This document shows, one piece after another, positions 43,703 through 52,122 of a stretch of DNA of 64,000 bases. Every line of letters begins with the position of its first letter. Within the stretch, counting starts at the first letter, position 1. Origin of the DNA: Mitsuaria sp. PDC51 (GTDB taxonomy: Bacteria; Pseudomonadota; Gammaproteobacteria; Burkholderiales; Burkholderiaceae_C). The stretch covers positions 1,178,001 through 1,242,000 of the forward strand of contig NZ_FOZE01000002.1 in assembly GCF_900113225.1 (NCBI RefSeq), given 5' to 3'. The translations under genes were made by a program, and so were the position numbers. Under the pieces are notes generated by a model. It saw only the letters and a program-made list of their open reading frames with translations. It was not told where the DNA came from and made no database searches.

Positions 43703-44380
43703 TCATCCGCCAAAGACCTTCTTCAGGATGGCGCTGCCGGTGCCCACCGGGTCCTGGCGGATCTTCTTCTCCTCCTGGCCGATCATGAAATACAGCCCGT
43801 CCAGCGCCTTGTCGGTGACGTAGGACTGCAGGTTGGCGTCCTCCTTGCGGATCAGGCCGAAGCCCAGGGCCTTCCCGGCGACGGCGTTGTACTTCTCGCT
43901 CAGCGACTGGCGCTCGGTCGCCTTCGTCACGATCGGCAGGAAGCGGTCGGTCAGCGGCGAGCGCGTCTTGTCCTCGAAGAAGCGCGTCACCGCGCTGTCG
44001 CCGCCGCGCACGATCCGCACCGCGTCCTCGACGCTGATATTGCGCACGGTGCTGACCAGCAGCTGGCGCGCCTCGGGCATCGCCTGCTCGGCGGCGCGGT
44101 TCATCGAGGTCACCAGCTCGTCGATGCGCCGCCCCTGGCCGGTGGTGCGCAGCAGCCGGGCCGCGTCCTTGAGCGCGCCCGGCAGCTCGATGCGCACCTG
44201 CGGATTGCCCAGGAAGCCGTCGGTGCGGCCCAGGTTCGCGAGCGCCGCCTGCGCGCCGCGCTCCAGGGCCGCGCGCACGCCGGAGGCGGCGTCGCCCTCG
44301 CTCAGGTTCAAGGCCATCGCCCAGGGCGAGGCGCAGCCCGCGCCCAGCAGCGCGATCAGGTCACGGCGAAGCAGGTTCAT
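43703..44380 (-). CDS. DUF4197 family periplasmic protein
   Basis: A 225-residue protein of the DUF4197 family. Signal-like N-terminus ([20 protein letters not shown], then AMA), then the family stretches [32 protein letters not shown], and a C-terminal [15 protein letters not shown] with [17 protein letters not shown]. Function is unknown. Its start lies inside the 3' end of the FAH-family gene on the same strand (20-base overlap). Confidence 0.88.
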   Translation of the reverse strand: MNLLRRDLIALLGAGCASPWAMALNLSEGDAASGVRAALERGAQAALANLGRTDGFLGNPQVRIELPGALKDAARLLRTTGQGRRIDELVTSMNRAAEQAMPEARQLLVSTVRNISVEDAVRIVRGGDSAVTRFFEDKTRSPLTDRFLPIVTKATERQSLSEKYNAVAGKALGFGLIRKEDANLQSYVTDKALDGLYFMIGQEEKKIRQDPVGTGSAILKKVFGG

Positions 44381-45419
44381 CGAGGTCTCCTTCGGGGGTA
44401 TCGGCCGCCGCAGTGGCGGCGGGCTCGGCGGGCTCGACCGGCGGCGTCGCGTCGGCATCGGCATCGGCATCGGCATCCGCGGCATCGGCATCGACATCGG
44501 CCGCGAGCGACGAAGCCTGCTCCGATTCCGCGAGGTCCATGTCGATGGCGCCGAACGGGCCGGGGCCGTCACCGAGCTTGAACTCGATGCGCAGGCTGTC
44601 GCCGGCCTCGAGCACGACCGGCTTGCCCAGCACCGGCATGCCGGCGCCGACCAGCGTGCCGGCGCGCAGCGGCCGGTTGCGGGTGGCCTCGGCGAGCAGG
44701 TCGCCGAAGGACCACTGCATGCCGGCCTTCGCATCGACGACGGCCTGCTTGCGCCCGTTGCGCATGATCTGCAGCTGCAGCGCCGCGCGACCGAGGTACC
44801 AGGCGCCGGGCAGTTCATCGGGCGTGAGGGCGACCGGCGCGAACTGCAGCGCCGGGCGGCTGTGCAGCGCCGGCCAGCCATTGGCCAGCTCCTCCTGCTG
44901 CGCCGGCCGCAGCACCCAGTCGCTGACCAGCATCAGCAGCCGGACCGATTCCAGCGCCTGCGACGGCACCGCGCCCTGCGCCAGATCGCCGGTGAGGACC
45001 GCGAGTTGCGCCTCGGGCTCCAGGCCCGGCGCGCGCAGGTCCAGCGGATCGGCCGGCCCGAGCAGCGCCTCGGCGCCGCCGGCGCGCAGCAGCGGCGCAC
45101 TCAGGCGCTCCGGCCAGGCCAGGCCGCGCTCGCGCAGTGCCTGGCCCTGTCCGGGATAGGCCTCGCCGGCGATCCAGCCGGCCAGGCGCGGCAGCGGCGC
45201 CATGCACTGCCGGGGATCGAAGGCGAACGCATGCCGCGCGCGGCCCTGGTTCAGCGACAGCGACAGCGTCTCCAGCTGCGGCGCCATGAAGTTCCAGTCG
45301 TCGAGCACCTGCTGCAGGCGCGTGGCGATGCCGTTGGCATAGCATGCCTGGCTCAGGTCGCGCGACACGACCACCAGTTGGCCGTCGCGCGATCCATCGC
45401 GGTAAGTTGCGAGTTTCAT
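44361..45419 (-). CDS. Fumarylacetoacetate hydrolase family protein with repeat tail
   Basis: A 352-residue protein of the FAH superfamily, probably acting on a 2-oxo acid or acylpyruvate. It starts MKLATYRDGSRDGQLVVVS and has GTLVGAGMPVLGKPVVLEAGD in the C-terminal catalytic part. The usual end is followed by a tail of about 50 residues made of Asp-Ala repeats and Pro/Ala, encoded by a GGCATC hexamer repeat at 44454-44498. The start lies just 5 bases away from the start of the plus-strand DUF3108 gene, so the two share a promoter region. Confidence 0.85.
   Translation of the reverse strand: MKLATYRDGSRDGQLVVVSRDLSQACYANGIATRLQQVLDDWNFMAPQLETLSLSLNQGRARHAFAFDPRQCMAPLPRLAGWIAGEAYPGQGQALRERGLAWPERLSAPLLRAGGAEALLGPADPLDLRAPGLEPEAQLAVLTGDLAQGAVPSQALESVRLLMLVSDWVLRPAQQEELANGWPALHSRPALQFAPVALTPDELPGAWYLGRAALQLQIMRNGRKQAVVDAKAGMQWSFGDLLAEATRNRPLRAGTLVGAGMPVLGKPVVLEAGDSLRIEFKLGDGPGPFGAIDMDLAESEQASSLAADVDADAADADADADADATPPVEPAEPAATAAADTPEGDLDEPASP
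44454..44498. repeat. GGCATC hexanucleotide repeat in the FAH-family gene
   Basis: Four exact GGCATC units at 44454-44477, then CGC, two more units at 44481-44492 and one variant GACATC at 44493-44498. On the coding strand they encode alternating Asp and Ala near the C-terminus. Copy number can change by slippage without shifting the frame. Confidence 0.85.
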
Positions 45420-45423
45420 TGTT

Positions 45424-46407
45424 GTGGTCGGACAGTCATTCGTCGGGCGAGCGTTGGCGGCATTTTCACCTCAGGATCGGAAGGCGCTCGGCGTCGCGCT
45501 CGCGGCCGCGCTGCTGCTGCATGCGGCCGTGATGAATGCGCTGTCGCGACGGCCCGCGCCCCGCGCGGTCGACGCGAGCGCGATGGCGACCCGCCTCATC
45601 GACGCGCCCCGGCGGCCCGAGTCCTTGGCGGCGCCCATCGCGCCGTCCATCACGCCACCGGTTGCATCGCCTGTTACGCCACCTGTTGAGCCACTCGTTG
45701 CGCCGCCCGTGACGACGCCGGAACGCGCGCCCGGCGCGGTGCCCGCCATCGCGACCACAGCCCCGCCGCTCGCCGACGCCCGCCCCGTCCCCGCGCTGCT
45801 CGCCTTGCCGCTGCGCGGTGAAGGATCGCTCGCCTATGCCTTCGTCATCGACGGCCAGCCCGGTGAGGCTTCGCTGAATTTCCGGATCGAGGACGGACGC
45901 TACGACATGACCCTGGAGCGCCGCGCCGGCGACCGTGAATTGCCGCTCTGGCGCAGCGAAGGTCGCGTCGGTCCGCAAGGTTTGCAGCCGGAACGTCATC
46001 GCGTGCGCCGTCAAGGCCGCGAGCGCGAGCTGCTTGTCTTCGACCAGGATGCCGTCCCGCCGCGTCTGCTTGTCGGCGCACGCGCCTACACGCTGTCGGC
46101 GGGCACGCAGGACCGCCTGTCGTGGTGGCTGCAGCTGGCGGCGCTGATGGCGGCCGAGCCCGCGCCGCATGTCGGCCTGCGGCTGCGCATGCCGGTGGCC
46201 GGCGCGACCGGCGTGCACGACTGGGACTTCGAGGTGGTCGCGCGCGACGGCGACCGCTGGTTGCTGCAGCGCGCGCTGCGACGCGGCCCCGGCCGGCCCG
46301 CGCTGCAATGGTCGGCCTGGCTGGACGGACAGCGCGGTTTCCTGCCGGTGGACCTGCGTTTCAGCCTCGACGACGACGAGCAGTGGGCGCTCCGATTGCT
46401 GGATTGA
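45424..46407 (+). CDS. DUF3108 domain protein
   Basis: A 327-residue protein. An N-terminal membrane anchor (ALGVALAAALLLHAAVMNAL) is followed by a Pro/Val-rich linker of about 60 residues with near-repeats of the type VAPPVT, then a beta-rich DUF3108 domain (GSLAYAFVIDGQPGEASL to the C-terminus RFSLDDDEQWALRLLD). Such proteins lie in the periplasm with a TonB-like tether and their role is unknown. It is divergent from the FAH gene. Confidence 0.82.
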   Translation: MVGQSFVGRALAAFSPQDRKALGVALAAALLLHAAVMNALSRRPAPRAVDASAMATRLIDAPRRPESLAAPIAPSITPPVASPVTPPVEPLVAPPVTTPERAPGAVPAIATTAPPLADARPVPALLALPLRGEGSLAYAFVIDGQPGEASLNFRIEDGRYDMTLERRAGDRELPLWRSEGRVGPQGLQPERHRVRRQGRERELLVFDQDAVPPRLLVGARAYTLSAGTQDRLSWWLQLAALMAAEPAPHVGLRLRMPVAGATGVHDWDFEVVARDGDRWLLQRALRRGPGRPALQWSAWLDGQRGFLPVDLRFSLDDDEQWALRLLD

Positions 46408-46626
46408 CCCTGCCGGTGTCGCGCGTGCCGGCACGACGGCCATGGCACGCGAACACGTTACGTTCCGTGAATCCGTGAAACCCTGTGCGGTTGGCACCAC
46501 AAATGCTTGGGACCGGACGAATCCGTGCCGGCAAGTTCTGCCACCATGGGGTCATGGCCTGGTTGGGAGCGATGGGGCTTGAATCCATCGCGTCAGGCCA
46601 TAACTCCTGTCACAAAGGAGTCCTTC

Positions 46627-46932
46627 ATGCACATGCTCTACGACTCGCCGAGCTACATCGTCGTGCAGTTCGATGTTCCGGTCGACCCGTCCCCCGGTGA
46701 CGCGGCGCATGCCGCGCAGGCGGACCACACCCACCTGCCCTCGCTGCAGCGCGATGGTTTCGAGATCGTCGACAAGTTCACCCGCAAGGAAATCTTCATC
46801 GAGGGCGCCCTGGCCCAGACCTTCCAGGAAGGCGTGGAGGCGCTGATCGAGCAAGGCCCGGACGTCGACGACCTCGACGCCTTCATCGCCACCTACGCCA
46901 ACCTGGGCCAGCAGCCCGTCGTCATGCATTGA
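46627..46932 (+). CDS. DUF3567 family protein
   Basis: A 101-residue protein of a small beta-proteobacterial family (DUF3567). It begins MHMLYDSPSYIVVQFD and has DGFEIVDKFTRKEIFIEGALA. No enzyme motif; probably cytoplasmic. ATG 46627 has AAAGGAG directly upstream (46614-46620). The 219-base gap before it shows no other gene. Confidence 0.85.
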   Translation: MHMLYDSPSYIVVQFDVPVDPSPGDAAHAAQADHTHLPSLQRDGFEIVDKFTRKEIFIEGALAQTFQEGVEALIEQGPDVDDLDAFIATYANLGQQPVVMH

Positions 46933-47059
46933 CCCCCCGACCGGCCCCGGCGCCCTCCACCTGCGGGGGACCGGGGCTTGTCGCGCGGCACCCGCTGCGC
47001 CAAGATCGTGCGGCCATGCACCGCCCCAGGCGGTGAGGCCCTCCCCCTCCGCACGAATC

Positions 47060-49366
47060 ATGGGCAAGCGCGCGCAGCCTCCGCTGGTGTCCCCGGGCCT
47101 GTCCGAGAGCCCGGTCCTGGATCGCATGTGCTCGCACTTCGTGCTGACGCTCACAGTCCGCCACGCCAACCGCTTCAACCCTCGCCGCGACCTCAGCGGC
47201 CTGCTCGCGCTGACCGCGCGGCACCTGGTCTGGCCCTCGCCGGTGCTGGCCCGCGTGCGGGGCTACCTCGCGCGCCGCTGCCAGGGGCATTCGCTCTGGG
47301 CCGGCCATGAGCGGCTGGGCGACGCCGCCTTCCTCGCGCGCCACGGCGTCTGGCGCGGCCCGTTCGCCGAGGCGACGCTGTTCTTCTACCTCGACGAATA
47401 CATCAAGGACGCGCCCAAGGACCTGCTCGCGCTGCTGTCCTGCACCTGCGACGCGCTCGACGCGCAGCTGCGCAGCCAGTCCACGCTGGTGGAGCAGAAC
47501 ATCGACGTGCTGGGCCGCCTGCTGCAGCTCAACGCGGCCGAGCGCGCCCTGCTGCTCTACGGCACCCTCGCCCGCTACCAGCGCGAGCTGCGCGGCGCGC
47601 TGGTCGAGTTCAAGGTCAACACCGCGCAGGAGGCCTTCGCGGCGATCGCGGAGGTGGCGGGCGTCGATCCGCACGAGGTCGCGGAGGCCTTGCGCGCCGG
47701 CTCGCGGCTGGAGCGGGTCGGCATGATCGAGAACCTGATCGCCGAGCACAACATCACCGACCTCTCCGACCTGATGAAGGTCAGCGAGCAACTGCCGCCG
47801 GTGCTGATGCGCGCCTACGACGGCCCGCAGGACCTGATGGCGGTGTTCACGCGCCCGGTCGCGCCCAGTCCGCTGCAGCGCGCCGACTTCGACTTCATCG
47901 CCGAGGACGTGGGCATCCTCGCCACCCTGCTGCGCCATGCGGTGACGCAGGGCCAGCCCGGCGTGAACGTGCTGATCTACGGCCCGCCGGGCACCGGCAA
48001 GACGGAGCTGGCCAAGGTCGCCGCGCGCGAGGCCGGGCTGACGCTCTACGAGGTCGAGTACGCCGACCGCGACGGCAATGCGCTGACCGGGCGCGACCGC
48101 TACCGCTCGCTGCAGATCAGCCAGGTCTTCCTGAAGGCCAGCCGCGAGGTGGCCCTGCTGTTCGACGAGGTCGAGGACGTGTTCCCGCACCTGAGCGGCG
48201 ACGCGGCCCACCTGATGGCGCGGCTGGACGCGGCGCTGGAGGTGCCGGCGCCGATGGCCGTCAACGGCAAGGCCTGGGTCAACCAGATCCTGGAGAGCAA
48301 CCCGGTCCCGGTGCTCTGGATCACCAATCGCATCGAGCACATCGACCCCGCCTTCCGGCGCCGCTTCCAGTACCACCTGGAGCTGACCTCGCCGCCGCCG
48401 GGCGCGCGGCTGGGCCTGGTGCGCAAGGCGCTGGAGGAACTGCCGGTGCCCGACGGTTTCGCCGAGCGCCTGGCCGAGCGCCGCGGGCTGACGCCGGCGC
48501 AGGTGCGCACCGCGGTGCGCTTCGCCCGCCTGGCCGGCGGCGAGGCGGCCGCGGACGCCGTCGCCAACGAGCGGCTGGTCAGCCGGCAGCTGCTGCATGC
48601 CGACAAGGCGCTCGGCCTGGTCGACGTCTCGCCGCAGGCGCGTCCGGCGGCGACGCGTTATTCGCTCGACCTGATCCACTGCGAATGCCGCTTCGCGCTG
48701 CCGCGTCTGATCGAGGCGCTGCGCCGTCGCGGTCTGGGCACGCTGTGCTTCCACGGACCGCCGGGCAGCGGCAAGACCGCGCTGGCCGAGCACATCGCCG
48801 CGGAACTGCAGCGGCCGCTGATGGTGCGGCTGGCCAGCGACCTGATGTCCAAGTACGTCGGCGAGACCGAGCAGAACATGGCCCGCATGTTCGAGGCCGC
48901 CGCCGCCGAGGGCGCGGTGCTGCTGCTGGACGAGGCCGACAGCTTCCTGCGCAGCCGCCGCATGGCCGAGCGGCATTACGAGGTCAGCGAGGTCAACGAG
49001 ATGCTGGCGGGCATGGAGCGCCATGCCGGCCTGTTCATCTGCACGACCAATGCCTTCGACGACCTCGACGAGGCGGCGCTGCGCCGCTTCAGCTTCAAGA
49101 TCCGCTTCAAGCCGCTGCGGCCGGACCAGCGGCTGACGATGTTCGAGCGCGAACTGGGCCTGCCGCCCGATGAGCCGCAGGCCGACCGGTTGCGCGCGCT
49201 GGACGCGCTGACGCTGGGCGACTTCGCCGCAGTGCGGCAGCAGGCCGAGATCCTGGGCGAGGCGCTGTCGCCGGATGAATTCCTGACGCTGCTCGAGGCC
49301 GAGCACCGCGTGAAGCCGGACGTCCGCCAGCGCCGCCCGATGGGTTTCCGCCGGGGCGAGGCCTGA
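47060..49366 (+). CDS. Double AAA+ ATPase
   Basis: A 768-residue protein with a helical N-terminal part of about 270 residues and two AAA+ modules. Module one: Walker A GPPGTGKT near residue 307, Walker B LLFDEVED. Module two: Walker A GPPGSGKT near 567, Walker B LLLDEAD, and sensor-like TTNAFDD. It resembles Cdc48-like or proteasome-ATPase-like unfoldases found in proteobacteria, but lacks a ClpP-binding loop I can recognise. A role in protein remodelling is likely, the substrate unknown. ATG 47060 is used since it follows GAATC and begins MGKRAQPPLV; the frame opens at 47033. Confidence 0.85.
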   Translation: MGKRAQPPLVSPGLSESPVLDRMCSHFVLTLTVRHANRFNPRRDLSGLLALTARHLVWPSPVLARVRGYLARRCQGHSLWAGHERLGDAAFLARHGVWRGPFAEATLFFYLDEYIKDAPKDLLALLSCTCDALDAQLRSQSTLVEQNIDVLGRLLQLNAAERALLLYGTLARYQRELRGALVEFKVNTAQEAFAAIAEVAGVDPHEVAEALRAGSRLERVGMIENLIAEHNITDLSDLMKVSEQLPPVLMRAYDGPQDLMAVFTRPVAPSPLQRADFDFIAEDVGILATLLRHAVTQGQPGVNVLIYGPPGTGKTELAKVAAREAGLTLYEVEYADRDGNALTGRDRYRSLQISQVFLKASREVALLFDEVEDVFPHLSGDAAHLMARLDAALEVPAPMAVNGKAWVNQILESNPVPVLWITNRIEHIDPAFRRRFQYHLELTSPPPGARLGLVRKALEELPVPDGFAERLAERRGLTPAQVRTAVRFARLAGGEAAADAVANERLVSRQLLHADKALGLVDVSPQARPAATRYSLDLIHCECRFALPRLIEALRRRGLGTLCFHGPPGSGKTALAEHIAAELQRPLMVRLASDLMSKYVGETEQNMARMFEAAAAEGAVLLLDEADSFLRSRRMAERHYEVSEVNEMLAGMERHAGLFICTTNAFDDLDEAALRRFSFKIRFKPLRPDQRLTMFERELGLPPDEPQADRLRALDALTLGDFAAVRQQAEILGEALSPDEFLTLLEAEHRVKPDVRQRRPMGFRRGEA

Positions 49367-49376
49367 CCCCCACGCC

Positions 49377-50432
49377 ATGTTCTATGGCATCGTGCCGGGC
49401 ATGCTGCTCTCGTTCCTCTTCCGCTGCCTCGCGCGACTGGTGTTCCGCTGCCTCGCGCGACTGAGCCAGGTAGCGCGCCGAGCGGTGCTCCTGCCGCTGA
49501 CGCTCGCTTTGCTGCTCGGCACCGCCGCGCAAGCCGCTCCTGCCGCGGCCGCGCCGCCGCCCAAGGCCAGTTGCCCCGCCGAGCCCGCGCCGCTGCCCGC
49601 CGCGCGTCTGGCCGCGCTCGCCAAGGATCGCGGCGTGATGTGGACGCTGAGCCGCGACGGCCGCACCTCCTACCTCTATGCCAGCCTGCATGTCGGCCGT
49701 CCCGCCTGGGCCGCGCCCGGACCGCGCCTGCTCGCCGCTCTGGCGCAGGTCGACGCGGTGGCGCTCGAACTCGATCCGCTGGACCGCGATGCCTGGCAGA
49801 TGCCGCCGATGCCCGAGCTGCCGCTGGACGCCTCGCTGCGCCGCCGCCTGGACGCCCAGGCCGCCGCGGTCTGCCTGCCGCCGGGCGCGCTCGCGACGAT
49901 GCATCCGCTGCTGCAGACCAGCACCTACATGCTGCTGCGCGCCCGCGCGCTGGGGCTGGACGTGCGGTACGGCCAGGAGATGCTGCTGAGCCAGTGGGCC
50001 CGCGAGCGCGGCCTGCCGGTGCTGGCGCTGGAGACGCTGCAGGGCCAGCTCGAGGCGCTGCTGCCCGCCGATGTCGACGCCGCCCGCCACGAGCTGCGGG
50101 CCAACCTGCGCCAGCTGGAGCGCCCCGCCACGCTGCTGCGCACGCTGGACACGATGGTCGCCGTCTACGACCGCGGCGACCTGGCGCGGCTGAACCGCTA
50201 CGCCGAGTGGTGCGATTGCGTCACCGACGCCGCGGACCGCACGGCGCTGAGACGCATCAACGACGGTCGCAACCCGGCGCTCGCCGAGCGGATCGCCGAG
50301 CTGCACCAGCGCGGCCAGTCGCTGCTGGTGGCCGTCGGCGCGATGCACATGACCGGCCCGCGGGCGCTGCCCGCGCTGCTGCGGGAGCACGGCTTCGAGG
50401 TAACCCTGATGCCGCCCTCCGGATCGCGGTGA
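49377..50432 (+). CDS. TraB/GumN family protein
   Basis: A 351-residue protein of the TraB/GumN (Tiki-like) family, thought to be metal-dependent proteases or haem-related proteins in the periplasm. It has a hydrophobic segment (AVLLPLTLALLLGTAAQA) as signal peptide, the family start YLYASLHVGRP (in place of GTxH), and a C-terminal LLVAVGAMHMTGPRALPALL with the conserved GxxH. Before the signal peptide there is an odd stretch with two copies of FRCLARL. It begins 10 bases after the AAA+ gene. Confidence 0.85.
   Translation: MFYGIVPGMLLSFLFRCLARLVFRCLARLSQVARRAVLLPLTLALLLGTAAQAAPAAAAPPPKASCPAEPAPLPAARLAALAKDRGVMWTLSRDGRTSYLYASLHVGRPAWAAPGPRLLAALAQVDAVALELDPLDRDAWQMPPMPELPLDASLRRRLDAQAAAVCLPPGALATMHPLLQTSTYMLLRARALGLDVRYGQEMLLSQWARERGLPVLALETLQGQLEALLPADVDAARHELRANLRQLERPATLLRTLDTMVAVYDRGDLARLNRYAEWCDCVTDAADRTALRRINDGRNPALAERIAELHQRGQSLLVAVGAMHMTGPRALPALLREHGFEVTLMPPSGSR
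49419..49463 (+). repeat. Tandem 21-base repeat in the TraB/GumN leader
   Basis: The 21 bases TTCCGCTGCCTCGCGCGACTG stand at 49419-49439 and again at 49443-49463 with a period of 24, so eight codons are duplicated in frame. The repeat encodes FRCLARL twice, just before the signal helix. A recent duplication, or a sign that the true start is after it. Confidence 0.85.
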
Positions 50433-50523
50433 CCGAGTTGCGGCACACTGGGCCGCCTTCGCGCCCGGCCCCGCCGCGGCGCCTTCCGTCAGACCCTTCC
50501 TTTTCCCTTCGGAGTCCCGCATC

Positions 50524-51195
50524 TTGGACCCCCTGCCGTCCTTCCTCCAATCGCTGTTCCTGGTGCCGCTGACGCTGCTGCCCATCATCAATCCGGTGGG
50601 CGTGGCCCCGATCGTCATCGGCGCGGCCGGCGGCGACGACAAGGTCCTCAAGCGGCTGTCGCGCCAGGTCGCGATCAACGGCTGGGTGGTGATCATGGTG
50701 TCGCTGCTGGTGGGCACCTACGTGCTGGACCTGTTCGGCATCTCGCTGCCGGTGGTGCGCGTGGGCGGCGGCCTGCTGGTGGCCTACAGCGCCTGGGTGA
50801 TGCTGACCCGCAACGAGACCGACGACGTCCAGACCGCCGTGGTGCATTCGTCGCCCGGCGACATCAGCGAGGCCGAGATCGTGCGGCGCAGCTTCTTCCC
50901 CATCACCTTCCCGCTGACCACCGGCCCGGGCAGCATCGCCGCGGCGATCGCGCTGGGCGCGCAGATCCCGCGCTCGCCCATCCCCTACGTGATGCAGGCC
51001 GGCATCGCCGCGATCGGCGCGGCCATCACGGCGGCCGTCGTCTACCTGGTCTACCGCAACGGCGGCCGGCTGCTGATGCGCATGGGCGAGGTCGGCACCC
51101 TGGTCATGATGCGGCTGATGGCCTTCGTGCTGCTGTGCATCGGCATCCAGATCCTCTGGTCCGGCTGGGCCGACCTGAACCACATCCCGACCTGA
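50524..51195 (+). CDS. MarC family integral membrane protein
   Basis: A 223-residue protein with about six membrane helices, of the MarC/UPF0056 family. Family stretches: SLFLVPLTLLPIINPVGVAP at the N-terminus and FFPITFPLTTGPGSIAAAIAL in the middle. The function is not settled; it was once thought to give multidrug resistance. The start is TTG 50524 with GGAG nine bases upstream. Confidence 0.9.
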   Translation: MDPLPSFLQSLFLVPLTLLPIINPVGVAPIVIGAAGGDDKVLKRLSRQVAINGWVVIMVSLLVGTYVLDLFGISLPVVRVGGGLLVAYSAWVMLTRNETDDVQTAVVHSSPGDISEAEIVRRSFFPITFPLTTGPGSIAAAIALGAQIPRSPIPYVMQAGIAAIGAAITAAVVYLVYRNGGRLLMRMGEVGTLVMMRLMAFVLLCIGIQILWSGWADLNHIPT

Positions 51196-51301
51196 GGCGA
51201 CCCTCGCCCCGTCCTGCGCGGAGGCCTCCCGCCGCGGCGTAGGATCGACGCTCACGGCCGCGCCCAGGCAGGCGTCGCCGCAAGCCCACCGAGGAGACAG
51301 C

Positions 51302-52093
51302 ATGGCGGACACCGACTTCAGCAAATTCGTTCCTGGCTTCGACTTCCTGCAGGGGCTGATGAAGAACGCCGGCGCCGCGATCCCCGGCTTCAACCAGTGG
51401 GTGGCCCCCACGCTGGATCCGCAGGAGCTGGACAAGCGCATCGACGAGCTGCGCACCGTGCAGTTCTGGCTCGAGAACAACGCCCGCATGCTGACCGCGA
51501 CCATCCAGGCGCTCGAGGTGCAGCGCATGACGCTGTCCACGCTGCACGCGATGAACGTGCCGATGGCCGACCTCAAGGATGCGCTGAAGACCCCCGTGCC
51601 GCCGCCCTTCCCGGGGGCGTCGTCCCCTTCGTCGCCGTCGCCGTCGCCGTCGTCCGCGCCGGCCCCGGCACCGAAGGCCACAACGGCCGCGCCGTCCTCA
51701 TCGCCTGCCGCCGAGCCCGCATCGAAGGCCGCGCCGGCCGAGGACGCCGCCGAGCCGGCCAAGGCGCCCGGCGCCAAGCCCGCCGGCGCCGACCCGATGC
51801 AGTGGTGGAACGCCCTCACCCAGCAATTCACGCAGGTCGCGGCCAACGCGATGAAGAGCGCGCAGACCGCGGCGTCGGTCGCCACGGCGGCGTCCACGGC
51901 CGCCGCCTCGCCGGCCGCGCCGTCGGGTCGGCCCGCGGCGACGCGCCCCTCCGCCGCGAAGGGCACGGCCAAGGCATCGACGGATCGCGCGCCCAGAGCG
52001 GCGGCCAAGTCGGCGGCCAAGTCGGCGGCCAAGCCGGCCGCCAAGGCCGCGCCGGCCCGCAAGACGACCGCTTCCAAACGCAAGACTCCCTGA
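51302..52093 (+). CDS. phaM: PhaM-type polyhydroxyalkanoate granule protein
   Basis: A 263-residue protein. The N-terminal 100 residues (KFVPGFDFLQGLMKNAGAA and PQELDKRIDELRTVQFWLENN) match PhaM, which activates PHB synthase and ties PHB granules to the nucleoid. The middle is Pro/Ser/Ala low-complexity. The end is a histone H1-like tail of repeated Lys-Ser/Pro-Ala-Ala units (KSAAKSAAKSAAKPAAK) that binds DNA. GAGGAGACAGC lies before the ATG. This suggests the host stores polyhydroxybutyrate. Confidence 0.9.
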   Translation: MADTDFSKFVPGFDFLQGLMKNAGAAIPGFNQWVAPTLDPQELDKRIDELRTVQFWLENNARMLTATIQALEVQRMTLSTLHAMNVPMADLKDALKTPVPPPFPGASSPSSPSPSPSSAPAPAPKATTAAPSSSPAAEPASKAAPAEDAAEPAKAPGAKPAGADPMQWWNALTQQFTQVAANAMKSAQTAASVATAASTAAASPAAPSGRPAATRPSAAKGTAKASTDRAPRAAAKSAAKSAAKPAAKAAPARKTTASKRKTP

Positions 52094-52122
52094 GCCTCCC
52101 GCAGTTCCCCCGAGGGCCGTCC

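Noticed and set aside
46430-46620. A possible tRNA gene in the gap before the DUF3567 gene
   Set aside because: Sequence words look partly tRNA-like, but no cloverleaf with a GTTCRA T-loop and matching acceptor stem could be built.
46922-49378. An 818-codon frame opposite the AAA+ gene
   Set aside because: Antisense shadow; Gln/Arg/His-rich, no family features.
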